Positions 32,277-40,068 of a stretch of DNA of 45,420 bases are shown piece after piece. The stretch comes from Sandaracinus sp. (GTDB lineage Bacteria > Myxococcota_A > Polyangia > Polyangiales > Houyiibacteriaceae). Numbering within the stretch: position 1 is the stretch's first letter; each line of letters starts with the position of its first letter. The notes under the pieces were generated by a model. That model was not told where the DNA came from, ran no database searches, and saw nothing but the letters and a program-made list of their open reading frames with translations. The stretch lies in assembly GCA_002699025.1 (NCBI GenBank), contig PABA01000119.1, positions 1-45,420 on the forward strand, in the 5' to 3' direction. The translations under genes and the position numbers were made by a program.

Positions 32277-33731
32277 ATGGGCTACCGCATCGCGCTGCGC
32301 ACCTCGCACTCCGACAACGGGGACGCGATCGAGGAGCTGGCGGCGCAGCTCGAAGACGAGGCGCTGGTGCTCCCGGCGGAGGAGTCCATCCCCGTGGGGG
32401 CGTGGGTGGCGTTCGAGGTCGCCCTGCGCGATGGCTCGGTGGTCATCGAGGGCATGGGGCGCTGTCAGGCGGCCGAGTCGAACGGCGCGGGCTTCCAGGT
32501 GATGCTGGGCGCGCTCCAGCTCGACGCGGCGAACGACCTGATGTTCGAGCGCATCCTCCTCGCCCACGAGGATCAGATGGCCGGGGGGCGCGCGACGGGG
32601 ACCATCGACTTGAAGAAGATCGCCGGCCTCTCGGGGCCGAGCGACCCGTCCTGGCGCCCGCCGCCGGCCGCGCGCGGGGCCGCCCCGCCGCCCGTCCGCG
32701 CGCCGAAGGTGCCTGCTCCGGAGGACGACGACTTCGACCCGGAGAGCGAGCGCACGGTGGCCGACGCGCGCGCCATGCCGCACCCCTTCACGGGCGAGGG
32801 CACGCGCATCGTGCCGCCCCGGCCCCCGACCCCGTCGGGCCCGCCGCCTCCCCGGCGACCGGGCCCCCCACGGCCGGCCGCCACACCGAAGCCCGCCGCG
32901 GCCCGGCCCTCCTCGCGCCCGAAGCCCCCGGCGCCGAAACCCTCCTCCCCGCCCCCGGCGCCGCGCGCCTCCGGGCCGCGCCCGTCCGCGCCGCCGCGCC
33001 CGTCCGCACCGTCAAAGCCCGCGCCGCCAAAGCCCGCGCCGCCGAAGCCTTCCTCCCCGCCCCGCGCAGCGACCCCGCGGCGGCCCGCGACGCCGAAGCC
33101 CGCCGCCTCCGCGCGCCCCTCGACGCCGCCCAGGCCCGCGACACCCAAGCCTTCTTCTCCGCCCCGCCCATCCTCCCCGCCGAGGCCGGCGACGCCGAAG
33201 CCCTCCCAGCCGCCACGCCCCGCCGCCGCGCCGCGGCCCGAGGCCGAGCCCACGGACGAGCCGAAGAAGAGCACGTCCGAGCCGGCACCGCGCCCCGAGC
33301 CCGCGCCGCGCGAGACGCACGAGCGCACGCAGGTCGGCCCCCCACCCGCCGCGCCGCCGCTCGAGGCGACGCGGGTGGGCCCCCCGCCTTCGTCGCCGGC
33401 CGCCCGCGGCGCCGAAGCCCCAGGCGACGACGCCGCCGAGGACGCGGAGTCGGCCGAGGCGCGCGCGCGGCGGCTGCGCGAGAGCTGGCCCTGGATCGAG
33501 GAAGGCAACGAGGAGACGACCCGCGTCGGCTACCTCCCGGAGGCCGGCGCGGACGGCGACGGGAAGACGCGCGTCGCCCTGACGCCGCCGGCGCTCTCGC
33601 CGGTGCTGAGGGCCCGGGTCGCGGCGCTGGCGGCGCGCCTCCTGGAACGCGGCCGCATCGAGCACGAGGCCGAGGCGCTCCAGCTGGTCGTGCGCGTCGG
33701 CCTCGCCGCCCTCGAAGAGCTGGACGACTGA
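32277..33731 (+). CDS. PilZ-like domain protein with a long Pro/Ala/Lys-rich linker
   Basis: A 484-residue protein. Residues 1-95 look like a myxobacterial PilZ/TIGR02266-type beta-barrel (VGAWVAFEVALRDGSVVIEGMGRCQ). The c-di-GMP-binding RxxxR and D/NxSxxG motifs are not clearly present, so nucleotide binding is doubtful. Residues about 150-330 are an extreme Pro/Ser/Lys/Ala repeat region (KPAPPKPSSPPRP-like), probably an extended spacer. Residues about 345-440 carry Thr-Arg-Val-containing short motifs (ERTQVGPP, EATRVGPP, ETTRVGYLP, KTRVALTPP) that repeat a T-x-V-G/A pattern and could be phosphorylation or FHA-binding sites. The last 45 residues form an amphipathic helix. Start ATG 32277 follows a GGGGA. 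Confidence 0.75.
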   Translation: MGYRIALRTSHSDNGDAIEELAAQLEDEALVLPAEESIPVGAWVAFEVALRDGSVVIEGMGRCQAAESNGAGFQVMLGALQLDAANDLMFERILLAHEDQMAGGRATGTIDLKKIAGLSGPSDPSWRPPPAARGAAPPPVRAPKVPAPEDDDFDPESERTVADARAMPHPFTGEGTRIVPPRPPTPSGPPPPRRPGPPRPAATPKPAAARPSSRPKPPAPKPSSPPPAPRASGPRPSAPPRPSAPSKPAPPKPAPPKPSSPPRAATPRRPATPKPAASARPSTPPRPATPKPSSPPRPSSPPRPATPKPSQPPRPAAAPRPEAEPTDEPKKSTSEPAPRPEPAPRETHERTQVGPPPAAPPLEATRVGPPPSSPAARGAEAPGDDAAEDAESAEARARRLRESWPWIEEGNEETTRVGYLPEAGADGDGKTRVALTPPALSPVLRARVAALAARLLERGRIEHEAEALQLVVRVGLAALEELDD

Positions 33732-33762
33732 CGACGGCCCACCGTCGCGGCCGCGCTCCCGC

Positions 33763-33945
33763 CCACGCGCCCGCTCAGCGCGCGACGCGCCCGGCCGGGA
33801 TCACGCGCCGTGCAGACGAAGCTCCCCACGCGCCCGCTCAGCGCGCACCGCGCCCGGCCGGATCACGCGCCGTGCAGACGAAGCTCCCCACGCGCCCGCT
33901 CAGCGCGCGACGCGCCCGGCCGGGATCACGCAGGCCGTGCAGACG
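33763..33945 (-). repeat. Triplicated 62-63 base segment from the 3' end of the PPTase gene
   Basis: Copies begin at 33763, 33826 and 33888. The third copy is the real 3' end and stop of the phosphopantetheinyl transferase gene (stop at 33900-33902). The other two are downstream duplicates of the segment encoding its last residues (VCTA...PAGR-AR) plus the stop and trailing GAGCGGGCGCGTGGGGAGC. Both duplicates share a two-base deletion relative to the gene. No gene is supported in this gap. Confidence 0.75.
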
Positions 33946-34577
33946 AGGCCCCGCTCCCGCCGAAAGACGCCCTCGATCGTATCGCCCGGCCGAAAGCCGC
34001 CGGACTCCTCGTTGAAGGTCGTCCGCCAGCGCCGCCCGGGCACGTCGATCGCCACGCTCATCGCCTGGAACCCCAGGAACTGCTCCGTCTCGAGGTACTG
34101 CGCCTTGTAGGCGCACTCCTTCGCGCTGAACACCAGCTTCCCGAGCCAGCCCCGCTCCCCCGGCGGCTGCGCCTCGAGCCACGCGAGATCCGCCGGCGTG
34201 CAGATCGTGTCCCAGAGGTTCCGCTTCAGGTCGTCGTCGCCCTCCACGTCGAGCCCGACCCCGCGCACGCTCCCCCGCGGCGCCAGCGCCACCGCGCACC
34301 AGCTCTTCGTGTGCGTGATGCTGCCCACGACCTCCGCCGGCCAGCGCGGCGCCCGGTCCTCACCGTTCACGATCGGCGCCTCCGGCACCCCGAGCCGCCG
34401 CATGGCCTTCCGCGCGAGCACCCGCCCGGCCGTGAACTCGCGGCGGCGCTTCTCCACGGCGCGCGCCATCATCGCCGCCTCCTCCGGCCGGAGCGGCGAG
34501 AGGTCCGCCGGCATCCCCCGCGGGTCCGCCTCCTCGACGACGATCGGCGGCGCGAGCAGCTCGGCGAAGAGGCTCAT
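33900..34577 (-). CDS. 4'-phosphopantetheinyl transferase, EntD/Sfp family
   Basis: A 225-residue enzyme that transfers phosphopantetheine from coenzyme A to a serine of carrier domains. Family motifs are GSITHT (85-90), the magnesium-binding GLDVEGD with D110 and E112, and FSAKECAYKA (150-159) with E154 and K158. The order and spacing are of the EntD subgroup. Its natural target should be the carrier domain of the NRPS 0.7 kb upstream on the same strand, and it may also serve the ACP at 6.7 kb. The ATG overlaps the TGA of the preceding DUF2378 gene (ATGA), so the two are translationally coupled. Its 3' end has been duplicated twice downstream. Confidence 0.93.
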   Translation of the reverse strand: MSLFAELLAPPIVVEEADPRGMPADLSPLRPEEAAMMARAVEKRRREFTAGRVLARKAMRRLGVPEAPIVNGEDRAPRWPAEVVGSITHTKSWCAVALAPRGSVRGVGLDVEGDDDLKRNLWDTICTPADLAWLEAQPPGERGWLGKLVFSAKECAYKAQYLETEQFLGFQAMSVAIDVPGRRWRTTFNEESGGFRPGDTIEGVFRRERGLVCTACVIPAGRVAR

Positions 34578-35161
34578 CGGCCTCGCCAGCGGAGCTCCAC
34601 CAGCATGAAGCCGCTCTCCCCGCCGCCTTCGCGGATCACCGCGTCCACTTCGTGGCAGCCCACGGCCTCGAGCATGCCGACCAGCGACCCCCGGAAACGA
34701 TCCCAGAGCGTCTGCGCGAAGCCGGGCCCCTCGTAGCGGCGGAGCGCGCGGCCACGCTCCCGCTCGAGCTCCTCGCAGCCGGCGCCCTCGAAGTACGCCC
34801 GCATGAGCTGCGGGGAGCGCTCGAAGAGGCGCTCGAGGGGGACCATGTGCGGCTGGCGCCCGAGCTCGGCGCGGATGGTCGGCCCGGCCGTGTCGTGACC
34901 GAGCTCGTAGAGCGCGTCTGGGTTGCCGGTCGCCTCCACGACCGCCGCGTCGAGCCCGTTCTGCCAGGCGACCGGGTACCAGCCGCCGTCCACGACGCTC
35001 CGGATGGCCCCGGCGATGGCCGGCCGACACGCCTCGAGGACCGCCCCCCGGACGTCCTCCCCCCAGCGGGTCTCGACGTACTCGAGCGTGGCGGAGATCA
35101 TGATGCCGCGGACCTGCGCCTGCACGGGATCAGTGGTGGCCGAAACCGTCGCCCCGAGCAA
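34574..35161 (-). CDS. DUF2378 / TIGR02265 family protein
   Basis: A 195-residue protein of the Myxococcota-specific family DUF2378, whose function is unknown. Typical features are the RGIMISATLEYVETRWG start and the YPVAWQNGL segment, with the later GHDTAGPTIRAE and MEAVGC-like C-terminal beta strand (here MLEAVGCHEVDAVIREGG). TTG 35161 has GAGGGATGGGG upstream; GTG 35125 is an alternative, 12 residues shorter. It lies between the NRPS gene and the PPTase gene and overlaps the latter, so it is probably part of the metabolite locus, as a regulator or scaffold by inference only. Confidence 0.8.
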   Translation of the reverse strand: MLGATVSATTDPVQAQVRGIMISATLEYVETRWGEDVRGAVLEACRPAIAGAIRSVVDGGWYPVAWQNGLDAAVVEATGNPDALYELGHDTAGPTIRAELGRQPHMVPLERLFERSPQLMRAYFEGAGCEELERERGRALRRYEGPGFAQTLWDRFRGSLVGMLEAVGCHEVDAVIREGGGESGFMLVELRWRGR

Positions 35162-35238
35162 GCCCCATCCCTCGCGAGCCCCCTGCGAACCCCCGCGAAC
35201 CCCACCGCGAAGTGACCGCGAAACGAGCGCGAAACGAG

Positions 35239-35268
35239 CGCGGCCGCCCCGAGAGCGAGGCGGCCGCG
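35239..35268 (-). terminator. Hairpin after the NRPS gene
   Basis: Arms CGCGGCCGCC and GGCGGCCGCG, exact complements of ten bases, enclose a ten-base loop 34 bases past the leftward NRPS stop. Short T-triplets follow on the minus strand (CTCGTTTCGCGCTCGTTTCG). It may weaken read-through from the NRPS gene into the DUF2378-PPTase pair. The trailing CGCGAAACGAG is itself a two-copy direct repeat. Confidence 0.6.
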
Positions 35269-35302
35269 TCGTCCGTTCGGCTCCGCGCGGGAGCCCGACT
35301 CG

Positions 35303-38300
35303 TCAGCGCCCCCGGCGCCGGCGCATGAGCTCCCGGCGCTTCGCGGCGCGGTCCGCCGCCTTGCCGAGCTTCTCCTGGCTGTCGCCCGCTCCGTCGAGGT
35401 GCTTGGCGAGCTCGCCGAGCACGGGGAAGCGGAAGATGTCCGTGATGGAGAGGGTCGCCCCCGAGAAGGCGGCCTTCAGCTCCCGATGCGCCTGCACGGC
35501 GAGGAGCGAGTGCCCCCCGAGCTCGAAGAAGTTGTCCTTCGAGCCGACCTGCCCGACGCCGAGCACCTTCTTCCAGACGTCCGCGATCTTCTGCTCCGCC
35601 TCGCTCTCGGGCGCGACGTACTGGGCGACCTTCTTCTTCTGCACCTCGTCCGGGCGCGGCAGCCGCTTGCGGTCGACCTTCGCGTTCGGCGTGAGCGGGA
35701 AGGCGTCGAGCACGACGAAGTGGCTCGGCACCATGTACTCCGGCAGCGTGCCGCCGAGGTGCGCCCTCAGCGCCTCCTCCTCGACCTCGCCGCTCGTGGT
35801 GAGATAGGCGACCAGCCGCTTGTCCCCGGGCGTGTCCTCGCGCGCGATGACCACCGCCTCGCGCACGGCCGAGAGCTCGTTCAGGCGCGACTCGATCTCC
35901 CCGAGCTCGATGCGGTAGCCGCGGAGCTTCACCTGGTGATCGACGCGCCCGATGAAGCCGAGCGTGCCGTCCGCGTTCCAGCGCACGAGGTCGCCCGTCC
36001 GGTACATGCGTGCGTCGCCCCCGCGGAAGGGATCCTTCAGGAAGCGCTCCCGCGTGAGCTCGTCGCGGTAGAGGTAGCCGCGCGTCACGCCGGCGCCGCC
36101 GATGTAGAGCTCGCCGGGCACGCCCACGGGCACGGGCTGCCGGTTCGCGTCGAGCACGTAGAGCTGCGTGTTCGCGATCGGCGTGCCGATGCCGGTGATC
36201 CCGTCGCCGGGCGCCGCCACCTGCGTCGACGACCAGATCGTCGTCTCCGTCGGCCCGTACATGTTCACGACCTGGGCCTTCGTGAGCTTGCCGATCTCGC
36301 CGACGAGCGCCCCCGGCAGCGCCTCGCCGCCGATGAGCCAGGCCTTCAGCCCGCCGAGCGCCTCCCGCGCCCGATCATCGAGCGTCATCATGCGCGCCAT
36401 CGACGGCGTGCACTGCATGTGCGTGACCTGCTCGCGCTTCAGCTGCGCGCCGAGGCTGTAGTCCTCGCTCGGCGCGTCCGTGACCACCGGCTGGTTCGTC
36501 CGGCGGATGACCGCGCCGACCCGCTCGATGCTCTCGAGCACCTTCGGCGTGGGCACGCCGTAGTCGACCAGGCAGGCGATCTCGTCGACGCCGATGGCCT
36601 TGCACTGGTTCACGCGCTTCACGGCGTCGTCGACCGTGCCGAAGAGGCCGCTGTCCTCGAAGTAGCGCTGGAAGGCGAAGTCGAGGATCGCCTCCATCTC
36701 CTCCGAGTCGAGCGAGCCGAGGTCGATGTCGAAGGGCGAGTCGACGCCCTCGGGCTTCTTGAACGCGGGGAAGGCCCAGGCGTAGGCCTTGATGAGCCCG
36801 GCGGCGCTCCGCAGGTAGTCCTTCATCGGCTCGCGCGCGATGTCCCGCGACAGCTCCCGGGTCTCGTCGATGTACGAGTGGAGCATGAGCGTGACCTTGC
36901 GCGAGGCCGGGTCGTAGCCCGCCTTCTCGAGCGCCTCCCGGTAGATGCGGATCTTGTCGGCGACCTCGTCGAGGCTCTGCCCGAGCAGGTGCGTCAGCAC
37001 GTGCGCGCCCGCCTCGCCGGCCATCCGGTAGGTCTCCGGGTTGCCCGCCGTCGTGACCCAGACCGCGAGCTCGTCGCTCACGGGCCGGGGCTGCGTGACG
37101 ACCGCGTGCATGGAGCCGTCGGCCTTCGGGAACTCGACCTCTTCGCCGCGCCAGAGCTTCTTGACGATCTCGATCGACTCGAACATCGCCTTCTTGTTGT
37201 TCGGCGGCGCGTTCTCCGGGCGCAAGATGAAGTCGTCGGGCTGCCAGCCGCTCGCGAAGGCGAGGCCCGTGCGGCCGTTCGAGATGTTGTCGAGGACGGC
37301 CCACTCCTCCGCGATGCGGATCGGGTGGTGGAGCGGGGCGACGCAGCTGCCGGCGCGGATGTCGAGGTTCTTGGTGACGGCGGCCACGGCGGCGCCGGTG
37401 ACGGCCGGGTTCGGGTAGGGGCCGCCGAAGGCGTGGAAGTGGCGCTCGGGCGTCCAGCAGGAGGTGTAGCCGAGCCGGTCGGCGAGCTTCGCGCCCTCGA
37501 GGAGGCACTCGTACTTCTTGGGGCCCTGCCCGTCGTCGTTGCCCCAGTACATCAGGCCGAAGGCCATGGGCTTGGCGGCCACGCTCGGGTCCACGTCGCC
37601 GGCGGCCTTCACGCGCTCGCGGTCGCGGTGCACGACGACCTCGAAGCCGCGGGCGAGCGTCCAGAAGAGCTCGAGCACGCTGATGTCGAAGCTGAGCGAG
37701 GTGACGGCGAGCCAGACCTCGCGGCTCCCCTCCTCGCGCGGGATGCGCGCGTCCATCCCGGTGAAGAAGTTCGAGGCGTTCCGGTGCTCGACCATCACGC
37801 CCTTCGGCCGGCCCGTGGAGCCGGACGTGTAGATCACGTAGGCGAGGTTCGCGCTGGTCCAGCCCGGCACCTCCACGCGCCCGTCGCTCGCCCGCTCGAG
37901 GTGCGGGTCGTCGTCGATGACGAGGACGTCCGCGTCCGTGCGCAGGCCCCCGCGCGCCTCGCGATGCGTGACCACCACCTTCGCCCGGCTGTCCTCGAGC
38001 ATCAGGTGGATGCGGTCCTCCGGGTACTCCGGGTCGAGGGGCAGGTAGGCGCCACCGGCCTTGAGGATGCCGAGCGCGCCGACGACCAGCTCGAGGCTGC
38101 GCTGGCAGTAGAGGCCGACGATCTGGTCCGGCCCCACGCCGCGCTCGCGGAGCACGTGCGCGACCTTGTTCGCCCGCGCGTCCAGCTCGCGGTAGCTCAG
38201 CGCCTTCCCCTCGAAGACCAGGGCGCGCGCGTCGGGCGTGCGATCGACCTGCGCCTCGAAGAGCTGGTGCATGCCCTGCGTGGACTCGTAGGGCACCTCG

Positions 38301-39877
38301 GTCGCGTTCCACTCGTGGAGGAGCGTGCGCCGCTCGGCGTCCGTGAGGAGCGGCAGCTCGGAGACCTCCGTCTCCTCCTCGTCGGCGGCGGCCATGAGCA
38401 CGCCGAGCCGGCGGGCGAGCGTCTCGGCCTCGGCCTTCTCGAGGCGCGTGGCGTCGTAGTGGATCGCGGCGGAGGTGATGGTCACGCCCGCGTCGTCCAC
38501 GGGGCCCGACTCGGTCGGCGCGAGGATCACGTCGAAGCGGCCCCGGGTCGCCCGCGGGTGCCGCGCCGTCAGATCGCGCGCGTAGGTCACGCGCTTCTCC
38601 ACCCGCGCGAGCTCCTTGTCGAGGAGCGCCACGAGCGAGCCGACGTCGTCGCTCGCGTCGACGTGCAGGGGCACGGCCGGCGCGAAGTAGGCCTCGTCGC
38701 CGGCGATGGCCTCGGCCAGGCCCTTCGAGCGCCACCCCACGTGGAACTCGCTCTTGCCGCCGTTCCGCGCGAGGAAGGCCACGACGCCGGCGACCCAGGC
38801 CGAGCCCTCGAGGCCGGCCGCGTCGAAGGCCACGCTCTCGAAGCGCGGCGCCTCGCCGTGCGGGCCCACCTGCGGCACCTCGATCGGGTCGAGCTGCACC
38901 AGGCGCTTGGCCCAGAAGTCGTCCGCCTTGCAGATCTCGGCGTTCCGCTCCGTGAGCCGCTGGCGCACGTCGGCGCCCGGGTTCTGGAGCGTCTGCCCCT
39001 CGAGCGTCGACGGGCAGCGCGGCTGGCCCTCCTGATCGCTCAGCGCGAGCAGGCGCACGGCCCCGGTGCCGGCGGCCACGGTGGCGCCGTCCGGGCTCGC
39101 CTCGAGCACCTGGCCCGGCGCGCCGCTCCCCTGGGCCGTCTCGGCGGCCCGCACGACGAGCACCTCGCCGTCCTGGGTGACGACCTTCGCGAGGTGGAGC
39201 GGGTTCGGGTAGTTGGCGCCGTAGTCGAGCGCGCGCACGAGGCGCACGGCCGCGTCCGCGTCGGCGCTCCAGTCGACGAGGGCCAGGGCCTCGGGCCGGT
39301 CGTGCTTGCCGAAGTAGGTGCGCTGGGAGAGGTCCTGCTCCTCGCCGCCGGCCGTGCCGCCCTCGATGCGATCGAGCACCTCGGGGAAGCTCTCGATGGC
39401 CGCCTCGTAGCAGCGCGTGTTCAGCTCGAGGGCCGTCGCGCCGGGGGCGATGTCGAAGAAGCGCTGCGCGAGCAGGCGCCCCTCGTCGACGCCGCCTTCG
39501 ATGCGGTGCCAGCTCACGCCGTGCTGGCTCTCGCCGTTCAGGAGCGCCCAGTTCGGCGCGTTCAGGCCGGCGTAGCGCGGGAGCGGGCCGTCGTGGAAGT
39601 TCACGCCGCCCTGGCGCGCCTTCGCGAGCACCGCGTCCGGGATGATGCGGAGGTTCGCGATGCTGAAGAACCAGTCGAAGTCCTCCGTGATCCGCTCGGC
39701 GAGGCCCTTGCCGGGGCTGAGCACGGGGATCGAGCGCGAGAGGGCCCAGGCGGCGATGTCCGCGTTGTCGCTGATGACGCCGCGCACGGTGTGCCCGCGC
39801 TGCAGGAGGATCTCGGCGCACTGCACCAGGAGGGACTCGGCCCCCATCAGGTAGCTGCTGAAGGTCTGACTGCTCAT
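35303..39877 (-). CDS. Single-module NRPS: formyltransferase - degenerate C - A split by luciferase-like monooxygenase - PCP
   Basis: A 1524-residue enzyme. Residues 1-300 are a formyltransferase-fold domain with the catalytic N93, H95 (NFHDGPLP) and D131 (GVDEGRLL). Residues about 320-520 resemble the tail of a condensation domain without HHxxxDG. The adenylation domain starts near 520, with A3 YTSGSTGRPKG (683-693) and D731 in SFDISVLELF. A luciferase-like FMN monooxygenase (about 765-1125) is inserted there, and the A domain resumes with NMYGPTETT (1205-1213), YRTGDLV (1292-1298) and K1400 in NAKVDR. The carrier domain has S1457 in GGHSLLA. This matches the MupA/Atu3671 type of LLM-bearing NRPS. 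There is no thioesterase, so release must be in trans or spontaneous. ATG 39877 follows a strong GGGAGG site. Formylation and oxidation of one tethered amino acid is my inference. Confidence 0.93.
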   Translation of the reverse strand: MSSQTFSSYLMGAESLLVQCAEILLQRGHTVRGVISDNADIAAWALSRSIPVLSPGKGLAERITEDFDWFFSIANLRIIPDAVLAKARQGGVNFHDGPLPRYAGLNAPNWALLNGESQHGVSWHRIEGGVDEGRLLAQRFFDIAPGATALELNTRCYEAAIESFPEVLDRIEGGTAGGEEQDLSQRTYFGKHDRPEALALVDWSADADAAVRLVRALDYGANYPNPLHLAKVVTQDGEVLVVRAAETAQGSGAPGQVLEASPDGATVAAGTGAVRLLALSDQEGQPRCPSTLEGQTLQNPGADVRQRLTERNAEICKADDFWAKRLVQLDPIEVPQVGPHGEAPRFESVAFDAAGLEGSAWVAGVVAFLARNGGKSEFHVGWRSKGLAEAIAGDEAYFAPAVPLHVDASDDVGSLVALLDKELARVEKRVTYARDLTARHPRATRGRFDVILAPTESGPVDDAGVTITSAAIHYDATRLEKAEAETLARRLGVLMAAADEEETEVSELPLLTDAERRTLLHEWNATEVPYESTQGMHQLFEAQVDRTPDARALVFEGKALSYRELDARANKVAHVLRERGVGPDQIVGLYCQRSLELVVGALGILKAGGAYLPLDPEYPEDRIHLMLEDSRAKVVVTHREARGGLRTDADVLVIDDDPHLERASDGRVEVPGWTSANLAYVIYTSGSTGRPKGVMVEHRNASNFFTGMDARIPREEGSREVWLAVTSLSFDISVLELFWTLARGFEVVVHRDRERVKAAGDVDPSVAAKPMAFGLMYWGNDDGQGPKKYECLLEGAKLADRLGYTSCWTPERHFHAFGGPYPNPAVTGAAVAAVTKNLDIRAGSCVAPLHHPIRIAEEWAVLDNISNGRTGLAFASGWQPDDFILRPENAPPNNKKAMFESIEIVKKLWRGEEVEFPKADGSMHAVVTQPRPVSDELAVWVTTAGNPETYRMAGEAGAHVLTHLLGQSLDEVADKIRIYREALEKAGYDPASRKVTLMLHSYIDETRELSRDIAREPMKDYLRSAAGLIKAYAWAFPAFKKPEGVDSPFDIDLGSLDSEEMEAILDFAFQRYFEDSGLFGTVDDAVKRVNQCKAIGVDEIACLVDYGVPTPKVLESIERVGAVIRRTNQPVVTDAPSEDYSLGAQLKREQVTHMQCTPSMARMMTLDDRAREALGGLKAWLIGGEALPGALVGEIGKLTKAQVVNMYGPTETTIWSSTQVAAPGDGITGIGTPIANTQLYVLDANRQPVPVGVPGELYIGGAGVTRGYLYRDELTRERFLKDPFRGGDARMYRTGDLVRWNADGTLGFIGRVDHQVKLRGYRIELGEIESRLNELSAVREAVVIAREDTPGDKRLVAYLTTSGEVEEEALRAHLGGTLPEYMVPSHFVVLDAFPLTPNAKVDRKRLPRPDEVQKKKVAQYVAPESEAEQKIADVWKKVLGVGQVGSKDNFFELGGHSLLAVQAHRELKAAFSGATLSITDIFRFPVLGELAKHLDGAGDSQEKLGKAADRAAKRRELMRRRRGR

Positions 39878-40068
39878 CGATTCCTCCCTCTCCCCCGGAC
39901 GCGGCGGGACCCACACCCGAGTCACGCGCCGCGTTCAAGCGTGTATGCCACCCTCCTACCCTGCCTGGCAATCGACGACTCGCTGCGGTGAGCGGGTCGT
40001 CACGCGGGTGACGCAAGGTCACGCGGTCGTCCGGCACGACGCGCCGGACGCTCCTCCGCCGCGCTCCC

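Noticed and set aside
32402-34015. 537-codon rightward frame overlapping the PilZ-like gene
   Set aside because: Ala/Arg-rich alternative frame of a Pro/Ala-biased repeat region. The chosen frame has the domain-like N-terminus and a start site.
35399-39991. A 1530-codon rightward frame
   Set aside because: Antisense shadow of the NRPS gene, which has clear domains on the other strand.
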